Below the pieces are notes generated by a model. That model made no database searches. It saw only the letters and a list, made by a program, of their open reading frames with translations, and had not been told where the DNA came from. A DNA stretch of 64,000 nucleotides from Paraburkholderia unamae (GTDB taxonomy: Bacteria; Pseudomonadota; Gammaproteobacteria; Burkholderiales; Burkholderiaceae): the NCBI RefSeq assembly GCF_003268775.1, contig NZ_QLSU01000013.1, forward strand, positions 124,001 to 188,000, given 5' to 3'. Below, in pieces: positions 9,196 to 18,806 of the stretch (position 1 is the stretch's first letter; each line of letters starts with the position of its first letter). A program made the position numbers and the translations under genes.

Positions 9196-9750
9196 TCAGG
9201 CAGCTGCTGCCGAAGCGCCTTGCGCCGCTTTTGCAGCGGGCTTGCGGCCCGCCGTTTTACGCGCCGCCTTTTTAGCGGGAGCGGCCTTTTTCGCCGGTGC
9301 GGCCTTGGCGCGTTTGGCCGTTGCCGCGCGCTTCGTTGCGGTCTTTTTCGCCGCCGCCGACGTGCCCGAAGCGGCGCGCGTTTTTTTGGCCGGCTTCGCT
9401 GCGCCATTTGCCGTGCTATTTGCCGCACTGCCGTCGATCAGGAATTTCGAGCGGTCTTTCACGTCGCGAATCCACAGCGGGGCGCGGCCGCGGCCCGTCC
9501 ACGTCGCACCGGTTTTCGGATCGGCGTATTTTGCCGCGACCGCGCGCTTCGTTGCCGTTTTGGCGCTCGCGCCCGGCTTGCGGCCGCGTTTCTTGCCGAC
9601 GAAACGTTCGATATCGGCGAGATTCAGGCCGTGTTTGGCCATCAGTTCGCGAATTCTCGCGAGTCCGACCGAAGCCTGCTTTTCGACGATCGTTTCAGCC
9701 TGCTTTTGCAGTTTTGCAATCTTCAATTGAATTGCATCCAGGGTGACCAT
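9196..9750 (-). CDS. H-NS family DNA-binding protein with lysine/alanine-rich tail
   Basis: 184 residues. Residues 1-50 form a helical coiled-coil oligomerisation region; the C-terminal H-NS DNA-binding box follows at about 79-95 (PKTGATWTGRGRAPLWI), where TWTGRGRAP is the AT-hook-like loop that enters the minor groove of AT-rich DNA. Beyond it, residues 115-184 are a low-complexity Ala/Lys tail (repeated AKKA, AKRA, KKAAPAKKAA) like eukaryotic histone H1 tails, and there is a basic GKKRGRKPG patch at 52-60. The start at 9750 is decided by a perfect AAGGAGGT seven... to four bases upstream (minus strand, 9755-9762); the in-frame ATG at 9768 would lie upstream of this site. Likely a xenogeneic silencer or nucleoid protein. 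Confidence 0.9.
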   Translation of the reverse strand: MVTLDAIQLKIAKLQKQAETIVEKQASVGLARIRELMAKHGLNLADIERFVGKKRGRKPGASAKTATKRAVAAKYADPKTGATWTGRGRAPLWIRDVKDRSKFLIDGSAANSTANGAAKPAKKTRAASGTSAAAKKTATKRAATAKRAKAAPAKKAAPAKKAARKTAGRKPAAKAAQGASAAAA

Positions 9751-9985
9751 GTACACCTCCTTATTCACGATATTTTACGGACACCCTTCAGACTTCATTG
9801 GCAGATCGAAATACGATCTCGGCCTGCCGGGGCGTCACGAAGGACAGGGTGATTATGATGTCAAATCACACACACTGGCAATTTTAAACACATGAATTGT
9901 GCTGCAAAACACGTTTTCTGATCAGACTATTGATTGTGGCGCAAACACCGCGTTTGTGAATTCTGTTTGCGCAACTTTCACGCCG

Positions 9986-12900
9986 CTACGCCACGGCCCG
10001 CGCGCGTTGCAATTCGACGACATTGACCCGTGCGCCGAATACCTCGCGAATCAGCGGCAAAAGATGATCGTGGTGCGTGAGAAACAACACCTGGGTTTTC
10101 GCGGAAAGATTCCGTAATGCCTCGAAACCGGCTTTTGCGCGCTCGTCGTCGAAATTGATGAACAGGTCGTCGGCGACGAACGGCAACGCCGCCTTGCTTT
10201 GCAGCTGCAATTCCAGTGCCGCGATACGCAGGGCAAGAAAAAGCTGGTCGCGCGTGCCTTCGCTCATGCCATTCACTTCCACGCTTTTACCGTTGCCGCG
10301 GCGCGCGTGCAGCGCGGGCGGATTGCGTTCCGTGTCCACGACGAGGCGCGCGAATTCGCCCAGTGTGAGACCGCTGAATATTTCTCCCGCGCGGCGCAGC
10401 ATCGGCCCTTGTTTCTGGTCGCGATAACGGTCCGTTGCCCATTTGAGCAGCCGGCTCGCCGTCGCGGCTTCGAGATATTGCTCCGCGGCTTCGCCCATTG
10501 CGCTCAGCGCTTCCTGGCGTTTCGCTTCCGCGAGTGCGGCGTTGGCCTGGCCGTTGATCGCATCGAATGCCTGGGCGGCCGTCACCTGTTGTTGCAGGCG
10601 CTCGCTCAATATCCGGCCGCGCGTTTCGAGTTCCTGCTTGACCGTTTCCAGCAGCGCCGGCACTTCGGCAATCGGCTGCTCCGCGATTTCCGCCGCGATG
10701 GCTTCCTGCGCAAGGCCATCCCCCTCGCGCACCAGCATGTCTCGCGCCGCCTCGATTGCGTTTGACAGCGCACGGCGTGCGTCCGAGCGCTGTGCGAGCG
10801 GCAGGGCCGCGTCGATTTCGTCCACACCGGCCAGATTCAGGATCGGCTCGATGCGCGCCTGCGCGCCCGCCACGGCTGCGGCGGCGTCGGCTACGCGCGT
10901 GCGCGCGACCTGCACGTCGGCCTCGGCCTGAGCGAGCGATTTCGCCGTCTCGCGCGCCGACGCAAGGCGCGATGCGAGCCGTCGCGCCAGCTCGATTCCG
11001 TCGCTTTTCCCGCGATTTGACGCGAGCCAGTCGGGCGCGAGCGCCTCGGTCAGCCGCCGCGCGTCGGCGTCGAGAGTTTGCAATTGTGTGCGGATCGCGC
11101 GAATGCGATGGCGGGGTGCTTCGGTGTCCGAAATCGCGGCCGCAACGCCATTGGCAAGCTCGACAGCGCCTTCGGCGGCCGCGAGCGTCGCGGCCCGTGC
11201 GCCGAGATTGGCTTGCACGAGCGCTTCGCGCCACTGCGTTTGCCACTTTTCGTAGGTATCCTGCACAGTCGCGAGGCGGGATTGCGCGGCTGCGTCGGCC
11301 CGCTCGGCGTCGCGCAACTGCGTTTGCAGACCTTCGCGCTGCACGGCGCTCTTTTGCGCCGACTGCACGAAGGCTTCGGCCGCGCCGATCAAGCTCGCCA
11401 ATGCATCGCCTTCTTTGACGTCCGACACCACGCGCAGCGCATCGAGCAGCGCCGCGTGCGCCGCCGCGCGCGAGGCCCGGCGCGCTTCGAGGTCGCTCGC
11501 GCGCCGGTCGCATTCGCTTTGCGCGGCGAGCGCGGCTTCGCGATTCGCAAGCCAGGCGGCCATGTCAGCAAGAGGCATGCCCGGCAATTGCGCGCCGTCG
11601 GCAATCTGCTTCCACGCTGCGTGAAAAGCGTCGAGCTCGCGCTCGCGTTCGCCCGTGGCGGCGCGCTTGCGTAGACCGTTCTCGCGCGCCGCTTCGAGCT
11701 GCTGACGCAGCGTCTGCAATCTGGCCGCCGCCTGCGAGGTGCCGAGCTGCGCGTCGATCAGTTCGTCGGCCAAACGAATGGCATCGTCGACCGCCGGCGC
11801 ACCTTCTGCGAGATGAATGCGCGCCTGCTTGACGTCATCCCACGCGCTGTCGCGACGCGTGCGCGCCGCTTGCACTTCGGCGCTCGTGACGACCTTGTTG
11901 CCCTGCGTAAAATGCTTTTCTTCCAGGTCGAGGCGGCCGATCTCATCCGACGCTTGCGCCGCCGCTTCTTTCGCGGCAGCCAATGCGCCCATGCGCTCGT
12001 TCTCCTCCTTTTGAAGCGCGGCAAGCCGCGTGACGGAAGGCAGATCGAGCGCGCGCAGCGCCTCTACCGGCTTGCGCCACTGTCCGAGTTGTTCGAGCTT
12101 CTCGCCGAGCGCGCGTTGCGCATCCTTGAATTCGCGTTCGAGTGCGCTTTCCTGAATTGCGCTGTTGCGAAACTCGCGCGCGATGTCGAGCGCGGCCTGC
12201 AACGCATACGGCACGTCGATGCCAGGCAGGCGCGCCAGTTCGTCCCGCAATTGCGCCAGTTTGCGCGCGAGTTCGTCATGCGCTTCGCGTGCGGTCGCGA
12301 GCGCCTGTTCGCGCACGCCATGCTCGCGCAAGAGATTCGTCACCGTCTTTAGCGCGAGTGCGCCGGGCAGCGCGGCGCGCAGTCCCGCTTCGTCGGTTGG
12401 CCAGTCGAGCTGCGCGGCGGCGTCGAACGCGGCGTCGAGATGGCCCTGTATTTCAGTTTCGCGCACGACCAGTTCGCGAGGATGATTCACGCATACGCCG
12501 CGCAAATCATCGAGCGCGTCGATTTCCGCTGCGAGTGACAGGGCCGCGCGATCGGGTTCGATCGCATCGCGCGCCGCTTCCTTGCCTGCGAGATCCGCCT
12601 GCCGCGCTTCCTGCACCTTGCGCTCGGCGGCGATGTCGGCTTGCGCCTTGAGCAGGTCGGCATACGCCGTTGGCGGCAAATCGATCACGTCGCCCAACTC
12701 GGCCAGCGCATTCTGTTTGAGCAAAAGTTCGCCGAGATACGGCGCGAGCCGTCGCACGCGCTCCAGTCTGGAGCGCTGCGATTCGAGGCCGCGTTGTTCG
12801 GTCCGCAGGCTTTCGATGGCCTGTTCGATCGTTTCCAGCGCTTCCTTCTTTTCGACCCAATCGCGCGTGCGCACCTGCGCGGCCCTCAGTTCGCCCGTTG

Positions 12901-13468
12901 CCTCCGTGAACTGCGTTTCCGACTGTGCATACGCACTGCCACTGCGTCGTGGCGCCCAGAGTTCGGTCGCACGATTTTCCAGTTCTTCGCGCACGGGGCC
13001 GAGGCTCCCTACGCCAGCGGCCGATTCGAACAGCACCTGACCGAGTTTGTCCGAGGCGTCGAGAATGCTGCGGCCGCCTTCCACGAGCCGCGCGTGATCG
13101 AGGCCGAACATCTGTTCGAAAAATTCCTTGCTCGCGCCGTCGAGAAACGCGGCGAGAAAATCGTCGGGTAGTTTGTCGTCTTGCGGCGTGCGCAGCGAAT
13201 TGCGGCCGCGCGCGCGATGAAACCGCTGCTCGCTCGCGCCGTTCTCCAGCGCGCCGCCTATGCGCAGTTCCGGCGTGTTGTGGAGAAAGTCGAGCGGCGT
13301 TTGCAGGCGCATGCCGAACAAAAGTTCCGACACAGCGGTACGCACCGTGGATTTGCCTGCTTCGTTCGGCCCCACGATGACGTGGAAATCGTGTGCCGCG
13401 TGCGGGAACGGCAAGGTCGTATCGGTGAACTTGCCGTATTTGATCAAATCGAGTTGCTTCACACGCAT
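9986..13468 (-). CDS. YhaN-like SMC/Rad50-type AAA ATPase
   Basis: 1160 residues. The N-terminus carries a Walker A (VGPNEAGKSTVRTAVSELLFG, about 32-52); a very long Ala/Glu/Arg-rich coiled coil fills about 200-1000; the C-terminus holds the ABC-type signature region (SEGTRDQLFLALRIAALELQ) and the Walker B/D-loop (LPFVADDLFINFDDERAKAGFEAL) followed by LFLTHHDHLL, the switch His. This is the YhaN/SbcC-like arrangement. It is three bases downstream of the nuclease gene, mirroring yhaO-yhaN or sbcD-sbcC pairs, and the two should form a DNA-end processing complex in the cytoplasm. Substrate and biological role are not known from the sequence. Confidence 0.88.
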   Translation of the reverse strand: MRVKQLDLIKYGKFTDTTLPFPHAAHDFHVIVGPNEAGKSTVRTAVSELLFGMRLQTPLDFLHNTPELRIGGALENGASEQRFHRARGRNSLRTPQDDKLPDDFLAAFLDGASKEFFEQMFGLDHARLVEGGRSILDASDKLGQVLFESAAGVGSLGPVREELENRATELWAPRRSGSAYAQSETQFTEATGELRAAQVRTRDWVEKKEALETIEQAIESLRTEQRGLESQRSRLERVRRLAPYLGELLLKQNALAELGDVIDLPPTAYADLLKAQADIAAERKVQEARQADLAGKEAARDAIEPDRAALSLAAEIDALDDLRGVCVNHPRELVVRETEIQGHLDAAFDAAAQLDWPTDEAGLRAALPGALALKTVTNLLREHGVREQALATAREAHDELARKLAQLRDELARLPGIDVPYALQAALDIAREFRNSAIQESALEREFKDAQRALGEKLEQLGQWRKPVEALRALDLPSVTRLAALQKEENERMGALAAAKEAAAQASDEIGRLDLEEKHFTQGNKVVTSAEVQAARTRRDSAWDDVKQARIHLAEGAPAVDDAIRLADELIDAQLGTSQAAARLQTLRQQLEAARENGLRKRAATGERERELDAFHAAWKQIADGAQLPGMPLADMAAWLANREAALAAQSECDRRASDLEARRASRAAAHAALLDALRVVSDVKEGDALASLIGAAEAFVQSAQKSAVQREGLQTQLRDAERADAAAQSRLATVQDTYEKWQTQWREALVQANLGARAATLAAAEGAVELANGVAAAISDTEAPRHRIRAIRTQLQTLDADARRLTEALAPDWLASNRGKSDGIELARRLASRLASARETAKSLAQAEADVQVARTRVADAAAAVAGAQARIEPILNLAGVDEIDAALPLAQRSDARRALSNAIEAARDMLVREGDGLAQEAIAAEIAEQPIAEVPALLETVKQELETRGRILSERLQQQVTAAQAFDAINGQANAALAEAKRQEALSAMGEAAEQYLEAATASRLLKWATDRYRDQKQGPMLRRAGEIFSGLTLGEFARLVVDTERNPPALHARRGNGKSVEVNGMSEGTRDQLFLALRIAALELQLQSKAALPFVADDLFINFDDERAKAGFEALRNLSAKTQVLFLTHHDHLLPLIREVFGARVNVVELQRARAVA

Positions 13469-13471
13469 GGC

Positions 13472-14722
13472 TTATTCCCCCGTGGAAAGGCGCGCGAGCA
13501 GCGCAGGACCCACCTGCTCCACCAGCGCGGCGAGTTTGCCGTCGCGGGCCAGTTCGAGCAGCGGCGCGTCTTCCTTGACTTCGCTGCGCACCTTGCCGAC
13601 GAAGGGCCGCAGATCGCGTTCGAGCAGCGCAAGAAATTCAGGGTCTTGCGCGGCCGCTTCGAGAATCTGCTTGAGATCCGCGAGCGCTTCGAGTTGCTCA
13701 TTTTGCGAGGCGGCCGTATCCGCCTCGCTGGTTTCGAGCCTGACCTTTTCCAGCCACAGTTTTTCGTTGCCGATGATGCCGATCTGGTTGAGCACCTCCG
13801 CGCGCAATTGCGTGGCACGCCCGAAGAAAAGACCGTGGGCCGGCGACTTGCCGGTCACCGTCACGCGCACGGCGCGCGGCACATGAGGATCGACGTCCAG
13901 CAGCGCTTCAAGCGATGCACCGATCTTACGCGCCAGATCGGCAATGCTCAGACAGTCGCTTGCATCGACGTGTACCGACTCCCAACGCAGCACGTCGAGA
14001 TAAAGGCGCTCGACTTCGGTGCGGCCGCCCTCGACGGTCACGAGCACCGCCCCGCGGCGGCCCGTCTCCCGGATGTGCCGGCCCTGCAAATTGCCGGGAA
14101 ATACGATGGTCGATTGTTCCGTCCACTGCTGGAACTCGTGCACGTGGCCCAGCGCCCAGTAGTCGTAGCCCTTCGCGTTCAACTCTGCGCGCGTGCACGG
14201 CGCGTAGCTCGCATGTGCGGCATAGCCTTCGAGCGCGGTATGCAGCACGCCAATGTTGTAGTGCCCGGAAACCGGCGCCGGATAGCTCACGGCGAGATTA
14301 TCGACCACGGCCTTGTCCTTGAAACTCTGGCCGTGCAGCGCGACTTTAAATTCGTCCAGCCGATGCGTTTCGGGCTTGCGATGATTGAACACGACCACGT
14401 TGTCGGGCAGCGTGAGTTTCTTCGTCATTTCGCTTTCCGCGTCGTGGTTGCCCCACAGCGCGAAAACGCGAATGCCGGCCTTGCGCAGGCGCCCCATTTG
14501 CTGGCCGAAATAAATGCCGGTGTTGTGGTCTTTCCAGTCGCCGTCGTAAAGATCGCCTGCAATGATGACGAAGGCCACCTCTTCTTCGATCGCGCGATCG
14601 ACAAGCAGGCGCAAGGCCTCGCGCGTGGCGTTGCGCAACTGCGCGGCGGGCGCGTCGGGGTAGGCGCTCAGTCCGTGTAGCGGGCTGTCGAGGTGGATGT
14701 CTGCCGCGTGGATGAACTTCAC
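13472..14722 (-). CDS. YhaO/SbcD-like calcineurin-type DNA exonuclease
   Basis: 416 residues from a GTG start. Metallophosphoesterase motifs are complete: FIHAADIHLDSP (DxH, residues 3-14), IIAGDLYDG (GDxxD), LWGNHDAES (GNHD) and ALGHVHEFQQW (GHxH). The start was set at GTG 14722 because AGAGGA stands about six bases upstream and the protein then begins exactly at the family's MKFIHAADIHLDSP; the longer frame to 14824 adds 34 residues of no family likeness. It is the first gene of the pair, three bases ahead of the SMC-like ATPase, and should be the nuclease subunit of that complex. Confidence 0.88.
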   Translation of the reverse strand: MKFIHAADIHLDSPLHGLSAYPDAPAAQLRNATREALRLLVDRAIEEEVAFVIIAGDLYDGDWKDHNTGIYFGQQMGRLRKAGIRVFALWGNHDAESEMTKKLTLPDNVVVFNHRKPETHRLDEFKVALHGQSFKDKAVVDNLAVSYPAPVSGHYNIGVLHTALEGYAAHASYAPCTRAELNAKGYDYWALGHVHEFQQWTEQSTIVFPGNLQGRHIRETGRRGAVLVTVEGGRTEVERLYLDVLRWESVHVDASDCLSIADLARKIGASLEALLDVDPHVPRAVRVTVTGKSPAHGLFFGRATQLRAEVLNQIGIIGNEKLWLEKVRLETSEADTAASQNEQLEALADLKQILEAAAQDPEFLALLERDLRPFVGKVRSEVKEDAPLLELARDGKLAALVEQVGPALLARLSTGE

Positions 14723-14997
14723 GACGAGTCCTCTTTTGTATTTCGTGGCGCTGATTGGAAAAAAGGGCGATGCCCGCTGAATTGTGCAAGCAGGCGCGCA
14801 TTGCGGCCCAATTTTAATCGACATGCACGGTCGTGCTTTGACATGCGCACTTGCGGCACAGTAGAATTATTTCATCGACTGCTGAATATTGGCGGCAGCC
14901 CCACGGCGCGGCGACGCGCTTTCACCCGCAGTACGCCTCATTCCCGCACGCATCACGGCAAGACGCGGCGCATTGCCCCCAAAGCAACACGAATCAG

Positions 14998-15963
14998 ATG
15001 GACAAACTGGGCAGCATGAAGATGTTCATTAGGGTCGCCCAAGCGGGGGGATTCGCCAAGGCGGCCGCGCGCGCGTCGCTGAGCACGGCCGCCGTGTCAC
15101 GCGCGATCATGGAACTCGAGTCGAGCCTGCAAACCCGGCTTTTCAATCGCACCACACGGCAGATCTCGCTGACCGACGCGGGCCGCCGCTATCTCTCGCA
15201 CTGCGAGCGTATCCTCAACCAGGTCGAACTGGCCGACGCCGAGGCAATGGGCGCGAGCGCGCAACCGGCGGGCAGGCTGCGCATTCACGCCACGGCCAGC
15301 TTCGGGCAGCATTACCTCACGCCGCTGCTCGCGCAATACACGGCGCAGTTCGAGGATGTCCGCGTCGATCTCGTGCTCTCGCAACGCACGCCCGACCTGC
15401 TCGAGGAAAAGTTCGACGTGGCGATCGTCGTCGCGCAGAACCTGAAAGACTCGTCGCTCGTTTCGCAACGCCTCGGCTCCACGCGCTCGGTGCTGTGCGC
15501 GGCGCCTGACTACCTGGCGCGGCGCGGCACGCCGCGCACGCTCGCGGATCTCGAACACCACACCTGCCTGCAACTCAATTTGCAGGACATGCCCTCGGCA
15601 CAGTGGGTCTTCGAAGACGTGGAACCGAATTCGTTTCGGACACCGAAACCTGCGCCGCTTACGGTCAATATGGCCGAAGCACTCGCACAGGCCGCCCAGG
15701 CGGGCATGGGCATTGGCTTGCTGCCGGTGCCGACCGCGCTTCAGTGCGTTCGCGAAGGCAGCCTGATTCAGGTGCTGCCCGACGTGCGCACGCTACCGCA
15801 CAATATTTACGCGCTCTACGCTTCGCGCCAGTATCTCGACGCGAAGATCAAGACGCTGGTCGAATTCCTGCGCGAAGCGGTGCCGCAAAAGATCGCCGAG
15901 CACGAGCAGGCGCTCGATGCCGCGCGTGCGCGACGCGATCGCGCCATGGCTTGCGTCGAGTGA
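14998..15963 (+). CDS. LysR-type transcriptional regulator
   Basis: 321 residues. The N-terminal winged helix-turn-helix is clear (MKMFIRVAQAGGFAKAAARASLSTAAVSRAIMELESSLQTRLFNRTTR), followed by an effector-binding domain (HATASFGQHYLTPLLAQY onward) of the CrgA-like subgroup. The start at 14998 matches LysR N-termini; an upstream in-frame ATG at 14851 would add 49 unrelated residues. No good ribosome site is visible. It is divergent from the YhaO-like gene (275 bp apart) and 61 bp ahead of a TetR gene in the same direction. No target can be named: it has no neighbouring divergent enzyme gene. Confidence 0.85.
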   Translation: MDKLGSMKMFIRVAQAGGFAKAAARASLSTAAVSRAIMELESSLQTRLFNRTTRQISLTDAGRRYLSHCERILNQVELADAEAMGASAQPAGRLRIHATASFGQHYLTPLLAQYTAQFEDVRVDLVLSQRTPDLLEEKFDVAIVVAQNLKDSSLVSQRLGSTRSVLCAAPDYLARRGTPRTLADLEHHTCLQLNLQDMPSAQWVFEDVEPNSFRTPKPAPLTVNMAEALAQAAQAGMGIGLLPVPTALQCVREGSLIQVLPDVRTLPHNIYALYASRQYLDAKIKTLVEFLREAVPQKIAEHEQALDAARARRDRAMACVE

Positions 15964-16024
15964 GGGGAGCGCTGCGCGCCCTCTCCCCTTTTCTCCTTCA
16001 TTGCCCCCAAAACTGTCGATACGC

Positions 16025-16681
16025 ATGAAAAAGGCAGCGTCCCCGGACACGTCGCCAGCGGTAAAGCGCACGCGCGGCAGACCCGCGCAAGGCGCCTCGG
16101 TCGGCCGCGACAAGCTCTTGCGCAACGCGCGCAACACTTTCGCGAAGCGTGGCTACGACGCCACGAGCGTGCGCGAGATCGCGCGCGAGTCAGGCGTCGA
16201 TGCGGCGCTGCTCGCGCATCACTTCGGTTCCAAGGACGCGCTCTGGGAAGCCGTGGTCGAACAGATCGCGGAACACACCGGGCCCATGGTCGCGGCGACG
16301 GCGAGTTTGCGTGCCTCGGCACTCGGCGCGCGCGAACGCGTGGAACGAGCGCTTGAGATCTACATCGACAAGGTGTTCAACGAACCCGATATCGGACTTT
16401 TCTTCGCGACTGCGGCAACCGAGGAAGGCGAGCGCTTCGATCTGCTCGTGGAGCGGATCGTTCGGCCGTATCACGACGTGCTCGTTCCGCTGCTGAGCGA
16501 CGCGGGAAAGCGTAAGGCGCTGAAGGTGGTCGACGCGGACGTGCTGTTCTTCATGCTGCTCAACGGGATCAGCAAGACGGTTGCCTATGGACATGTCTTG
16601 CAGGTGTTTTCCGCTTTGCCGAAGCAGCAGGCGAAGTACAAGCGCGCGGTGTTGCAGACAGCGCTTGGAATGTTGGCGTGA
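16025..16681 (+). CDS. TetR-family transcriptional regulator
   Basis: 218 residues. The helix-turn-helix lies at about residues 25-70 (DKLLRNARNTFAKRGYDATSVREIARESGVDAALLAHHFGSKDALWEAVVEQI), preceded by a basic Lys/Arg-rich extension (KRTRGRPAQGASVGRDK). The rest is a helical ligand-binding/dimer domain resembling the TetR_C subgroup with EPDIGLFFATAATEEGERFDLLVERIV. The start at 16025 is chosen because the open frame upstream (to 15917) overlaps the LysR gene end and carries no family sequence. Same strand as the LysR gene, 61 bp after its stop. It is the last gene before the parS field. Confidence 0.82.
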   Translation: MKKAASPDTSPAVKRTRGRPAQGASVGRDKLLRNARNTFAKRGYDATSVREIARESGVDAALLAHHFGSKDALWEAVVEQIAEHTGPMVAATASLRASALGARERVERALEIYIDKVFNEPDIGLFFATAATEEGERFDLLVERIVRPYHDVLVPLLSDAGKRKALKVVDADVLFFMLLNGISKTVAYGHVLQVFSALPKQQAKYKRAVLQTALGMLA

Positions 16682-17743
16682 GGCGTGTGGGCCGGTGGAA
16701 GGATGGTGGCGGTGGCTGGTTTGGGTGCGCTTTACTGAGAACTACAGAATACGTAGTGAAACGTACGAGATGCCGGCTAGGTACCAGTTTTTGTGCAAGT
16801 TCGGCTCTCTCAGCCGTGTTTCGGGGTCGGAGAATTCTTGAATTCGTGAAACATCACCTAGAATTTGGTTGGTTTTCGGCCTGAAGTTGTTTATGGGTAA
16901 GGCTTTAGCGGATTTCTCCGTTTTTCGTGAATTGTTTCACGGGCTTGGACGTGGAGTTTGATGGGTTGTGCTCGGCAAGTAGGCAGGTTGGGCGCGTAAA
17001 GAGGCGGTGATGCCAATGGCTAGTTTCTCTGCCCTCCGGCGTGCGGGTTAGTTGCTGCATGTGCTCGCCTCACGATTGCCGCGGTGGAGGCTGTGGTTGA
17101 ATGGTCGGTTGGGCTGGCACTCGTGCGGTGGGAGACGAATCACCATTCGGTTAGTTGCATTTTAAGCGTATGCAGGACTGTGCATCTGGGATGGGAACTC
17201 GTGTACAGCACATAGTCACCACGCGCTTCCATTGCCACACGTCAGACGTTTTGAGTTGAAGGCAAACGGCGAATTGCCCATGACACACGCCACACGAGTT
17301 TTGCCGTCCCGTGGCGGAGTCGCGCCAGCGCCCTCTTCCTATGACGAGCAAGCAAGCACGTGCAATACAGGCCACCCATTGGCCGTACAGCGAATCTCTC
17401 GTGCGCTTCATATAGGCGGACGCGTGCTCGTCGTGAGTTTGATGAGTCATCGAGGCGCGTCTCGCGGCACCTCATCAATGTGTACTGAAGACGTCGATTT
17501 TGGATCGCGCACGGTCAGGCCGCTTGTACGGGACTCGCATCCGATTTGGAGCATTCGACGGGCGGGTGTGACGCCCGTTCTTGGGCCCACTCCGTCTGGA
17601 CACGTTAGCCACGCCTGCCACTGACTGCGCCGAGCCGCTTGCCCCTATCGATAGGTAGAACTTTGATCCGCCAAGATTCACGCCGTGGCTGATTGATCGG
17701 CGACGCGTTGCGAGTGGCGCATGCGGGAGTTTGTCAGGACAAG
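16682..17743. other. Gene-free stretch between tetR and the parS field
   Basis: About 1.06 kb with no reading frame that looks like protein. Part of it (about 16740-16960) is visibly more AT-rich than the surroundings. I see an inverted repeat CGTGAA-N4-TTCACG at 16926-16941 and a related GTGAAACATCAC at 16846-16857, both reminiscent of, but not equal to, chromosomal parS. The longest frames (for example 17232-17624) have no recognisable family, atypical composition and no ribosome site. Together with the parS field it forms about 2.6 kb without genes. Confidence 0.55.
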
Positions 17744-17889
17744 CTGTGTCGAGTCGACACACGGCTTGCCAGGGTATGACGCGCGGCCAACAAAATCACT
17801 GGCTGCCTGGCCAGTCGATCCCCAGCGCTTGTCATGCGGGCGCGCGTACCGAATTCCAGCTGGTCGCCGGCAGCTACGAGTCGGGCGGG

Positions 17890-17916
17890 TGCTGTGTGTC
17901 GACTCGACACACAGCA
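17890..17916. repeat. Extended perfect 27-bp palindrome around a parS core
   Basis: The parS core at 17895-17911 is extended by five matching bases on each side (TGCTG on the left, CAGCA on the right), giving thirteen-base arms around one central C. Only some copies in the array have such extensions. Confidence 0.85.
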
Positions 17917-18260
17917 TGAGAACCTCTAGTGGAAGGATTGGCTCCGAGGTCGTCTCACGTATTAGCAGACGCGACAGCCAATCAAGTTCCCGACGGCTTG
18001 GCGCACCGATTGCGGTTTGCATCGATCCTTGACATCCCCCTCTTGTCCTGACATTAGCGCAAGGGACCGGGTGCGTTTGAGGCGATCGAAAGCATCTGCC
18101 TTGAGCTTCATCCACGTGAGACTTTGAAGATTTGCACGTCGATTCGAGACACGCTAATTGTGTGGCGCACTATAGTCTGGATCAAGGCTCGTCTCCAGAC
18201 GGCAGCGCTTTCGAGCAGTTGTGCGGCCGGTGTCCGAATGGGCCTCAACGAGGATCCCGA

Positions 18261-18293
18261 GCTTGTCGTGTGTCAAGTCGACACACGACAAGC
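18261..18293. repeat. Extended 33-bp near-perfect palindrome around a parS core
   Basis: The core at 18269-18285 has one arm mismatch (A for G at 18275), yet the flanks GCTTGTCG (18261-18268) and CGACAAGC (18286-18293) are exact inverted copies. The total arm length is sixteen bases around a central G. This is the longest palindrome in the array. Confidence 0.85.
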
Positions 18294-18806
18294 GTGGCCG
18301 GATGTCACGCCAACGCTTATGTCGCATAGAAGCGGCACGCAGCGCTACATGCCGTGTGCGTTATCACGGAGTCGGTGAGCGGCATCAAGATGCGTCCCAT
18401 TGACTCGCAGTCCGACGAAGACCGGAACAACGCCCCTCTCCGTAGTCGGGCGCGGGCCGATCGTTCAGACGCAACGGTTAGCTTTGCGCCACACTGTGTG
18501 TCGACTCGACACACTCCGCAGGAAGGCACCGAGCGCGCCCCTTGTAGCGTGACGCAATCGTCCCCGTGAGACGTCGCAACCGCCCCCGTGTGTCGAGTCG
18601 ACACACAGGCATCGAGCACAGTGGTGCTCCTCCGGGAAGACTCCCTATAACGGCACGTAACGCAAGGCCAGCGTCGGCCGAGATGCTCACCGCACCGGGC
18701 CAACCTGACACATGGCGCGGCAAGATACGCGCAAACTTAAGCGCCACAAGTCCATCTCGCCTTCTGAGGCCGTCACACGAAACAACCGCCGTTAGCACTT
18801 GCCACC

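Noticed and set aside
16926..16941. CGTGAA-N4-TTCACG as a chromosome-type parS
   Set aside because: It lacks the CACGTG core and full arms of the known chromosomal parS; only a loose likeness.
17232..18115. Possible small genes in the parS field (for example 17232-17624 plus, 17678-18115 minus)
   Set aside because: No family likeness, no ribosome site, composition unlike neighbours, and the second frame reads through parS palindromes.
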